A stretch of 12,680 bases of DNA, taken from positions 1 to 12,680 of the forward strand of contig NZ_AJZM02000050.1 of the NCBI RefSeq assembly GCF_000272405.2. Reading direction: 5' to 3'. The notes under the pieces are model-generated. The model was given only the letters and a program-made list of their open reading frames with translations. It made no database searches and was not told the origin of the DNA. Source of the DNA: Vibrio tasmaniensis 1F-187 (GTDB lineage: Bacteria > Pseudomonadota > Gammaproteobacteria > Enterobacterales > Vibrionaceae). A program made the translations under genes and the position numbers. Below, piece by piece: positions 7,594 to 12,680 of this stretch (positions within the stretch are counted from its first letter, which is position 1; every line of letters starts with the position of its first letter).

Positions 7594-7758
7594 ATGGTGA
7601 ATGGAACTGAAAAACTCTTTTTAATACATGTGTTTAATAACGCTAATTATGAATTAGTTGATAATATTGAAAATTATTTAAATGCAAATAATAGTAATTA
7701 TCATTTAGATCCAATATCATCTTTCGCAAATCAAGATGATATTATGGAACTAAGGTAA
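7594..7758 (+). CDS. Candidate 54-residue small ORF directly upstream of hupA
   Basis: An ATG at 7594 opens a 54-codon frame that stays open through very AT-rich DNA and ends with a TAA at 7756-7758, seven bases before the hupA ATG. Its purine-rich AGAGAAG sits 7 bases upstream. The product begins MVNGTEKLFLIHVFNNANYE and ends DDIMELR; it has 11 Asn, is acidic and shows no signal peptide or membrane segment. The final AGG-TAA codons form hupA's own Shine-Dalgarno sequence, the classic arrangement for translational coupling. Against it, the Fur box and the best hupA promoter lie inside the frame, so at least one hupA transcript would start downstream of this ATG. I do not recognise a family. 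It may be a real small protein, a leader peptide, or chance. Confidence 0.4.
   Translation: MVNGTEKLFLIHVFNNANYELVDNIENYLNANNSNYHLDPISSFANQDDIMELR
7677..7704 (+). promoter_or_regulatory. Candidate hupA promoter
   Basis: TTTAAA (7677-7682) and TATCAT (7699-7704) are separated by 16 bases and match sigma70 -35 and -10 elements at 4 and 5 of 6 positions. Transcription would start near 7711, giving a leader of about 55 bases before hupA. The Fur box overlaps the spacer and -10, as expected for an iron-repressed promoter. Confidence 0.5.
7684..7702. promoter_or_regulatory. Fur box of the haem receptor gene
   Basis: The 19 bases match the consensus GATAATGATAATCATTATC at 14 positions, including an intact right half ending ATTATC. 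The site overlaps the candidate hupA -10 and ends 63 bases before the start codon. It should block hupA transcription when iron is plentiful, in line with iron-repressed haem receptors in Vibrio. Confidence 0.75.
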
Positions 7759-7765
7759 CTATCAG

Positions 7766-9904
7766 ATGTATAAGCAATCCCTACTCTCTGCTTCAATCGT
7801 TTTAGCGCTTTCATCAACATCAGCCTTTGCTGAAGATTATGCCCTATTTGACGAGGTTGTTGTATCAGCAACGCGTACCGAACAAAACAAAGAAGACGTT
7901 TCAAGCTCAATTGAGTCTGTCTCTGCAAAAGACATAGATAATCAAATGTCTAGCGACATAAAGCAAGCTCTTCAATACACGCCAGGAGTAGAAGCTCAAG
8001 GCGGTGGCCGTTTTGGTATTTCAGGCTTTAACATCCGCGGTGTTGAAGGTGATCGCGTTAAACTTATGGTAGATGGAGTTCAACAACCTACACCATATAA
8101 CCCTGGCGCTTCTGAGCAACGTAAATATTCGAATGCGATCGAAGTCGATACATTAAGTGTCATAGAGGTGAATAAAGGCCCTGCTTCTACGCTTTACGGT
8201 TCAGATGCCATTGGTGGTGCAGTACTGCTAAGAACTAAAAATCCAGAGGATATGCTTAGAACTGACGGGGATGAAAACCGTTTTGGCATCAAATCTACCT
8301 ATACATCTGCAGATGAACAGTTCAAGAACACAGTTTCTTGGGCGATGCGTAAAGATAAGTTAGAAACGATCGTTATGGCGACATACGCTCAAGGCCACGA
8401 GACAGAAACTCATTCATCAGGAAGCGAAGTTCAAGGTCCAGATCGTGGTGCAGAGAACCCAGCAGATACGGAATTAAGTAATATCCTAGCCAAAGCATTC
8501 TACAATGTATCAGATTCAAATAAGGTTGGTATTACGGTTGAGCATTACCAACGTCAATATGATGAAGATGAGCTAAACTACAATGGCTATCAGCTTATGC
8601 CGGGCTTTGTATATACTGATAATTACAACAAAGACACCAACAAACGTTTTCGTGCAACATTGGAACAACAGCTTAAGCTAAGCTCTTCAATTGCTGACTC
8701 TTTAGACTGGTCTCTAAGTTACCAAGACTCAAGTACTCTGAATAAAAACTACGATACAACTCGCTTCAACGGACGTCGACTTCGTGAGCGTGATGCTTCT
8801 GATGTAAACATGCAAGTTGATACACAGCTTTCGAAGCTAGTGAATATTGATGGTGCGGATCACGAATTCACATATGGTTTCACATACCTGAAGAATGACT
8901 TTGAGCTCGAAAACTACGACCATAAGTTTGACCGAGGCACTGTTACACCGGGTAGCACTGGTATCCCTGATGCAGAAATAACGCAATGGGGTGTGTTTGT
9001 TCAAGACCAAGCATTTTTCATGGAAGACAAGTTGATTGTAACTGGCGGTCTTCGTTATGACTCATTTGTTGCTGACCCATCAACGGATGAAGGCTACAAG
9101 ACTCAATATGAGAAGAATAAAGATGACGCCGTCACAGCTAAGCTAGGTTCAGTTTACCACATCAATGATAACCTATCGGTATTTGGTCAAGTTGGGCAAG
9201 GGTTTAAAGCACCTTCAGTTTACGACCTCTACTACTTCTATACTCGAGGTGCCATCATTGAAGCTAACCCTAACTTGAAAGCCGAAAGAAGTATCTCTTA
9301 CGAGCTTGGTCTTCGTGGCAATAATGAACATGCTCGCTTTGAACTAAGCACTTTCTACACTGATTACTCTGATTTCATTAACCAGACGAAAACGGGCAAA
9401 CAAGGCGGTAAAGACGTATACACCAAAGAGAACTTAGATAAAGTAACTATCTATGGTGCAGAGCTTTCTTCAACGATTAATCTAGACACTTTGTTAGACG
9501 CACCATTTGGAACCTACACTCGTTTAGCGGTCGCTTATGCTGATGGTGAAGATAAATCTACGGGTAAATCCATTGACTCTGTAGCACCACTAACGGGTAC
9601 GCTAGGTCTTGGAATCGAGCGCGAGACTTTTGGTTCAGCTTTAAATGTTAAGATGGTTGCTGCGAAAGATGAGTGGAACTCCGATGACAACGTAAACGTG
9701 GCTGGATACACAGTTGTTGATTTGACTGCTTATTACCGCCCTGTCACGGATTTAACCTTACGAGCGGGTCTATTCAACGCATTAAACAAAAAATATTGGC
9801 TGTACAATGACATGTCAGGCCGTGGGCACGATTCTAAGTTCAACACCGATATTAAGTCTCAACCGGGTCGTAACTGGGGTATATCTGCAAACTACGAGTT
9901 CTAA
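7766..9904 (+). CDS. hupA: TonB-dependent haem/haemoglobin receptor HupA (HutA type)
   Basis: A 712-residue outer-membrane receptor that imports haem into the periplasm using TonB-ExbB-ExbD energy. Signal peptide is residues 1-22 (cleavage after SAFA). The TonB box is DEVVVSAT (29-36), the plug domain about 40-160 (IRGVEGDRVKLMVDG, GPASTLYGSDAIGG), and the 22-strand barrel fills the rest, ending in YEF with the C-terminal Phe used by the Bam machinery. Haem-receptor signatures FKAP (480-483, the FRAP box) and NPNL (501-504) are both present. No histidine lies between them, although the haem-ligand His of Yersinia HemR is placed there. Length and context match V. vulnificus HupA and V. cholerae HutA. 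AAGGT lies 9 bases before the ATG. Regulation is by Fur, probably CRP and the divergent LysR. A terminator follows at 10014. Confidence 0.93.
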   Translation: MYKQSLLSASIVLALSSTSAFAEDYALFDEVVVSATRTEQNKEDVSSSIESVSAKDIDNQMSSDIKQALQYTPGVEAQGGGRFGISGFNIRGVEGDRVKLMVDGVQQPTPYNPGASEQRKYSNAIEVDTLSVIEVNKGPASTLYGSDAIGGAVLLRTKNPEDMLRTDGDENRFGIKSTYTSADEQFKNTVSWAMRKDKLETIVMATYAQGHETETHSSGSEVQGPDRGAENPADTELSNILAKAFYNVSDSNKVGITVEHYQRQYDEDELNYNGYQLMPGFVYTDNYNKDTNKRFRATLEQQLKLSSSIADSLDWSLSYQDSSTLNKNYDTTRFNGRRLRERDASDVNMQVDTQLSKLVNIDGADHEFTYGFTYLKNDFELENYDHKFDRGTVTPGSTGIPDAEITQWGVFVQDQAFFMEDKLIVTGGLRYDSFVADPSTDEGYKTQYEKNKDDAVTAKLGSVYHINDNLSVFGQVGQGFKAPSVYDLYYFYTRGAIIEANPNLKAERSISYELGLRGNNEHARFELSTFYTDYSDFINQTKTGKQGGKDVYTKENLDKVTIYGAELSSTINLDTLLDAPFGTYTRLAVAYADGEDKSTGKSIDSVAPLTGTLGLGIERETFGSALNVKMVAAKDEWNSDDNVNVAGYTVVDLTAYYRPVTDLTLRAGLFNALNKKYWLYNDMSGRGHDSKFNTDIKSQPGRNWGISANYEF

Positions 9905-9907
9905 CTG

Positions 9908-9972
9908 GTTAGAAATCTAGTTCGTTGTTGAGCTAAGTTTATTAAAGGCCTAGGTCATTAAAGATCTAGGTC
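9908..9972. repeat. Degenerate 16-bp tandem repeats after hupA
   Basis: Two adjacent 16-bp units (9941-9956 and 9957-9972) share 14 of 16 bases, with the core ATTAAAG-CTAGGTC. A third, more diverged copy at 9908-9923 matches at 12 of 16, and the stretch between (9924-9940) matches weakly. The array lies between the hupA stop and its terminator, so it would be in the 3' untranslated RNA. Its role is unknown. Confidence 0.55.
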
Positions 9973-10013
9973 GTTCCAAAATAAAGCCATACAAAAAAAT
10001 ACTGTAGAAACTA

Positions 10014-10042
10014 AAAAGCCAGCTTACGATAAGCTGGCTTTT
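10014..10042. terminator. Bidirectional terminator between hupA and the 24-codon gene
   Basis: A perfect 13-bp stem (10014-10026 with 10030-10042) around a 3-base CGA loop, with AGCCAGCT/AGCTGGCT at its core. T-rich sequence follows on the plus strand (TTTTGTTATTT) and TTTTTAG on the minus strand, so it can end hupA from the left and the small minus-strand gene from the right. Confidence 0.88.
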
Positions 10043-10084
10043 GTTATTTCACTAAAAGTTGTATCAAAAAGGGGTAAAGTGAAA

Positions 10085-10159
10085 TTATTTCTCTGCCATT
10101 TCTTTCTTAACCATTACTGCAGCAGCAATGATGAAAGTGATGATTAGGCCTAGTTCCAT
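10085..10159 (-). CDS. 24-residue single-pass membrane peptide
   Basis: A 24-codon gene, MELGLIITFIIAAAVMVKKE then MAEK. A hydrophobic helix covers about residues 3-17 and a positively charged KK follows, so the C-terminus is probably cytoplasmic by the positive-inside rule. The ribosome binding site is nearly ideal: TGGAG six bases before the ATG. The gene has its own downstream terminator at 10014-10042 and an FNR-like box about 100 bases upstream, which together make a complete small transcription unit. I do not recognise the peptide. Bacterial proteins of this size and shape (such as CydX, AcrZ or MgtS) usually bind and adjust larger membrane complexes; that role is only an analogy here. 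The alternative is a chance ORF, which the ribosome binding site and terminator argue against. Confidence 0.7.
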   Translation of the reverse strand: MELGLIITFIIAAAVMVKKEMAEK

Positions 10160-10260
10160 GATTAACTCCAAAGAAAATTAACATTAAACATATAATTCGC
10201 GAGCATGATAACAACAACCGATACAGAATGATACTTTTTAACCACCAAATCACTTTTTAT

Positions 10261-10274
10261 TCGATTTAGATCAA
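10261..10274 (-). promoter_or_regulatory. FNR-like box upstream of the 24-codon gene
   Basis: TCGATTTAGATCAA matches the FNR consensus TTGATNNNNATCAA at 9 of 10 defined bases. It is centred 108 bases before the small gene's ATG. A minus-strand TATCAT (10233 down to 10228) is a possible -10, although the spacing is about 5 bases longer than ideal for class II activation. The site also fits a CRP core at 12 of 16 positions, with poorer half-sites, and touches the galE terminator. Confidence 0.4.
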
Positions 10275-10299
10275 AAAAGATGCCCTAGAGCATCTTTTT
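10274..10299 (-). terminator. Rho-independent terminator of galE
   Basis: A 10-bp perfect stem (10274-10283 with 10290-10299) and a 6-base loop lie 29 bases past the galE stop. On the minus strand the GATGC/GCATC stem runs into TTTTTT. Confidence 0.85.
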
Positions 10300-10328
10300 G
10301 TACGTTAACTATTCATGAAATCACTCAA

Positions 10329-11342
10329 TCAACCAGGGAAACCATCAGGATTTGTTGATTGCCAGCGCCATGTATCTTCAGTCATTTCAGCCAGTGTGCG
10401 TGTCGCATTCCACCCCAGTTCTTTCTGAGCTTTCGCTGGGTCGGCCCAACACTCTGCGATATCTCCTGGACGACGCTCAACGAGTTTATAAGGTATCGCT
10501 TGGCCGCTCGCTTTCTCGAAGGCTTTAACCATATCTAATACACTTGAACCGTTGCCAGTACCTAGGTTATAGATGTGAAGACCGTCTTTACGCCCTACTT
10601 TCTCAAGTGCTGCAATGTGTCCATCAGACAGATCCATAACGTGGATGTAATCACGAACACCAGTGCCATCCTTTGTTGGGTAATCACTACCAAATACAGA
10701 TAGGAATTCACGTCGGCCAACTGCAACTTGAGATACAAATGGCATTAGGTTGTTTGGAATACCACTTGGGTCTTCACCGAGTTCACCACTTGGGTGTGAA
10801 CCTACGGGGTTAAAGTAACGTAATAACGTAATGCTCCAATCGGGGTTAGCCTTTTGGAAGTCAGTTAAGCACTCTTCAACCATGAGCTTGCTACGACCGT
10901 AAGGATTGGTTGCGCTTGTGGGAAAATCTTCTGTGATAGGAACACTAGCAGGATCGCCATAAACCGTTGCTGAAGAGCTGAATACTAATATTTTTACGTC
11001 AGCGTCACGCATTGCATCGACAAGGACTAACGTGCCATTTACATTGTTATCGTAGTATTCGAGAGGTTTGGCAACAGATTCGCCAACCGCTTTCAGGCCC
11101 GCAAAATGAATAACAGCTTCAATATTGTGTTGCTTCATGGTTTCAGTTAAAAGCGCTTTATCACGAATATCACCTTCAATGAAATCAGGACGAACGCCAG
11201 ATACTTTTTCGATACGTCCTAAAACGCTTGGTTTACTGTTATACAAGTTATCGAAAAGTACAGGTGTCATACCTGCGTTAATCATCTGGATACTTGTGTG
11301 GCTACCAATGTAACCCATGCCACCTGTAACTAAAACATTCAT
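10329..11342 (-). CDS. galE: UDP-glucose 4-epimerase
   Basis: A 337-residue short-chain dehydrogenase/reductase-fold enzyme (E. coli GalE is 338) that interconverts UDP-glucose and UDP-galactose through a bound NAD. It links galactose use with galactose supply for surface polysaccharide. Visible are the NAD loop GGMGYIGSH (7-15), the catalytic SSSATVYGD (Ser124) and the YGRSK motif (Tyr148, Lys152), then RYFNPVGSHPSG and the sugar-nucleotide part near DYIHVMDL. An in-frame GTG at 11369 would add nine residues (VLIKGRLN), but the ATG at 11342 gives the usual MNVLVTGG start and has AAAGG upstream. No galT, galK or galM neighbours are present and it has its own terminator, so it probably serves polysaccharide synthesis rather than a Leloir operon; that is inference. 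Confidence 0.97.
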   Translation of the reverse strand: MNVLVTGGMGYIGSHTSIQMINAGMTPVLFDNLYNSKPSVLGRIEKVSGVRPDFIEGDIRDKALLTETMKQHNIEAVIHFAGLKAVGESVAKPLEYYDNNVNGTLVLVDAMRDADVKILVFSSSATVYGDPASVPITEDFPTSATNPYGRSKLMVEECLTDFQKANPDWSITLLRYFNPVGSHPSGELGEDPSGIPNNLMPFVSQVAVGRREFLSVFGSDYPTKDGTGVRDYIHVMDLSDGHIAALEKVGRKDGLHIYNLGTGNGSSVLDMVKAFEKASGQAIPYKLVERRPGDIAECWADPAKAQKELGWNATRTLAEMTEDTWRWQSTNPDGFPG

Positions 11343-11374
11343 GTTTAGCCGACCTTTAATTAAAACCACTTAAC

Positions 11375-11390
11375 GTATCACTTATGATAC
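11375..11390. promoter_or_regulatory. Palindrome before galE
   Basis: GTATCA-CTTA-TGATAC is a 6+6 inverted repeat starting 33 bases before the galE ATG. Read on the minus strand it includes TATCAT, a possible -10, so a protein binding here could control galE. It does not resemble the GalR operator. The motif is short. Confidence 0.3.
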
Positions 11391-11681
11391 AACAGCTTAG
11401 GGTTGAGTCACAAACGCCTATGGCAGATACACCGCACGAGAGAACAAAAATCGACCGGTGCGTTTCGCTTAGCCGTTCCTTCATTGCCAACCTTCAGAGT
11501 TACATCAATGTCGCCATATGATTCATCACCCTATGTTTGCTCCATAAACTGGAAACAAAGTAGATGGAACGCTGTTTGTCGATTGCTTCTTTTTCAATTA
11601 TCTTTAACCATAGTTTCTATACGTTATTGATGAAAGGAAGCATTTTTCACAATCCATTCTTTAGCGGGTTTGATACATGCC
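11391..11681. other. Intergenic stretch between galE and pxpA with no convincing gene
   Basis: About 290 bases ahead of galE. The only longer frame (75 codons from 11403, plus) has no ribosome binding site or recognisable domain and its product looks like a random translation. I see no tRNA-like fold, terminator or mobile-element end. It probably holds the galE promoter and part of the pxpA upstream region. Confidence 0.5.
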
Positions 11682-11756
11682 GTGACCTCATAGTAAATGC
11701 AGTTCTTGGTGTCGAAAATTTGAGTTAGGTCACTGTTTATTTATGGTATTTATAAG
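11682..11756 (+). promoter_or_regulatory. Candidate pxpA promoter with paired heptamer operator
   Basis: GTGACCT (11682-11688) and AGGTCAC (11727-11733) are perfect inverted heptamers 45 bp apart, centre to centre. The right copy sits where a -35 would be for TATAAG (11751-11756, 5 of 6 to the -10 consensus). Transcription would begin near 11763, leaving about 33 bases before the pxpA GTG. A dimeric regulator or looping is possible; no regulator gene is visible beside it. Confidence 0.35.
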
Positions 11757-11795
11757 ACCGTCATTACTCACCTCAACGTAAAGGGTTAGCACCAC

Positions 11796-12539
11796 GTGAC
11801 AACGAAGATTTTGCTTAATTGCGACATGGGAGAAAGTTTCGGCAATTGGAAGATGGGCGATGACGAGTCGGTCATGGAATGGGTCGATATGGCAAACATC
11901 GCTTGTGGCTTTCACGCGTCTGATCCGCACGTTATGTCTAAGACCATAAAACTGGCGCAGTACTATCACACCCAAATTGGTGCCCACCCTGGTTATCAAG
12001 ATTTAGTTGGGTTTGGTCGCCGTTCTATTCCTCATACCATGGACGAGATCAGTGAGCTAGTTTGTTATCAAGTCGGTGCACTACAAGCGCTGTGCCGCTA
12101 TCACCACACCTCTGTTGGCTATGTGAAACCTCATGGCGCCCTTTACAACGATATGATGGCGAACATTGATGTGTTTAATGCCGTTGCCCAAGCCGTCGCT
12201 GAATTTAACATCCCCTTGATGATTCTCTCTTCATCAGACAATCAACAGTATCTAGATATTGCTGACGATCATGACTTACCCCTCTTGTTTGAAGCGTTTG
12301 CCGACCGTGCATACTTGAATAATGGGCAGTTATCGCCGCGAACTCAAAAAGGCTCGGTTTACGTCAACCAAGACGACATCTACAACCAAGTCATGCAAAT
12401 CATTAACTACGGTTCAGTCACGACCATTGAAGGTGAAAGACTGCCTATTGAAGCCGATACCATTTGTGTTCATGGTGATAACCCCCAATCCATCGCATTA
12501 ATTAGAAAAATCAGACAAGACCTCAACGCTTTTAACTAA
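11796..12539 (+). CDS. pxpA: 5-oxoprolinase subunit A (LamB/YcsF family)
   Basis: A 247-residue LamB/YcsF protein, full length for the family (about 245-255). PxpA, with PxpB and PxpC, forms the prokaryotic ATP-dependent 5-oxoprolinase that opens 5-oxoproline (pyroglutamate) to glutamate in the cytoplasm. Family blocks are LNCDMGESFG (7-16), NIACGFHASDP (34-44), GAHPGYQD (62-69), VKPHGALYN (110-118) and ICVHGDNP (223-230); the conserved His and Asp residues in these blocks are likely metal or substrate ligands. The start is GTG, with AAGGG 10 bases upstream, and it gives the family's usual N-terminus. Usually pxpB and pxpC follow directly, but the 141 bases after this stop hold no such gene and contain a hairpin. 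The partner genes must be elsewhere or beyond the edge. Confidence 0.95.
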   Translation: MTTKILLNCDMGESFGNWKMGDDESVMEWVDMANIACGFHASDPHVMSKTIKLAQYYHTQIGAHPGYQDLVGFGRRSIPHTMDEISELVCYQVGALQALCRYHHTSVGYVKPHGALYNDMMANIDVFNAVAQAVAEFNIPLMILSSSDNQQYLDIADDHDLPLLFEAFADRAYLNNGQLSPRTQKGSVYVNQDDIYNQVMQIINYGSVTTIEGERLPIEADTICVHGDNPQSIALIRKIRQDLNAFN

Positions 12540-12581
12540 TATGAAGCGTGTGATTGGTATGACGCATGGCCTTATCGCTCG

Positions 12582-12613
12582 CCTTACGAGCACCTAACCA
12601 ATTGCTCGTAAGG
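12582..12613 (+). terminator. Hairpin after pxpA, possible terminator
   Basis: An 11-bp perfect stem (CCTTACGAGCA with TGCTCGTAAGG) and a 10-base loop, 43 bases past the pxpA stop. The sequence that follows (TCTAATTGCTTTG) is only weakly T-rich, so termination may be partial or the hairpin may stabilise the 3' end. It suggests pxpA is transcribed alone. Confidence 0.5.
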
Positions 12614-12656
12614 TCTAATTGCTTTGTATTGGTTTGGACACGGAAGTTAGAAACGC

Positions 12657-12680
12657 CAAATAAGCAAATAAGCAAATAAG
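12657..12680. repeat. Octamer tandem repeat at the window edge
   Basis: Three perfect copies of CAAATAAG run to the last base, so the true copy number is unknown. No gene is visible around them within the window. Octamer arrays can slip in replication and, if near a promoter or inside a gene, could vary expression. Confidence 0.7.

Noticed and set aside
11403..11630. 75-codon plus-strand frame between galE and pxpA
   Set aside because: No ribosome binding site, no recognisable domain, and an amino-acid mix (Ser, Arg, Trp, Cys rich) typical of noncoding translation.
12541..12597. 18-codon frame starting right after the pxpA stop
   Set aside because: No ribosome binding site of its own, the frame ends inside the hairpin, and it does not resemble PxpB.

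Overview
The window looks like chromosomal DNA of a marine gammaproteobacterium, almost certainly Vibrio or a close relative. The signs are moderate GC, a HupA/HutA-type haem receptor divergent from a LysR regulator, a free-standing Ddl, a SPOR lipoprotein and a Pat-type acetyltransferase. From memory, V. cholerae hutA lies on chromosome II, so this may be the second chromosome; I could not check that. There are no rRNAs, tRNAs, insertion sequences, CRISPR arrays or clear prophage.

Layout. Positions 70-763 (minus) hold a tight two-gene unit, a DUF3319-like protein followed by the SUI1 factor YciH. Divergent from it (810-1826, plus) is a tyrosine-recombinase-family protein with two altered catalytic positions. 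It converges on ddl (2026-3021, minus) across a bidirectional terminator. A SPOR-domain lipoprotein (3201-3764, minus) has its own terminator and is divergent from patZ (3981-6662, plus), with a good CRP-like site between them. patZ overlaps tail to tail with a LysR-type regulator (6654-7541, minus; likely hupR). The hupR-hupA intergenic region carries a CRP-like site, an unlisted 54-codon ORF, and a Fur box over a candidate -10 element. The haem receptor gene follows (7766-9904, plus).

After hupA come degenerate 16-bp tandem repeats, a bidirectional terminator and a tiny minus-strand gene for a 24-residue membrane peptide (10085-10159) with an excellent ribosome binding site and an FNR-like box upstream. 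Then galE (10329-11342, minus), a roughly 450-bp intergenic region with candidate operators, and pxpA (11796-12539, plus). pxpA is followed by a hairpin, with no pxpB before the window ends in an octamer tandem repeat.

How the genes work together. Most are independent housekeeping or accessory units: cell wall (ddl, SPOR protein), protein acetylation (patZ), sugar nucleotide metabolism (galE) and 5-oxoproline metabolism (pxpA). The one clear functional module is haem uptake (hupR-hupA), with sequence signs of control by iron (Fur), carbon status (CRP) and a LysR activator. The parts least likely to be annotated already are the two small ORFs and the regulatory sites around them.
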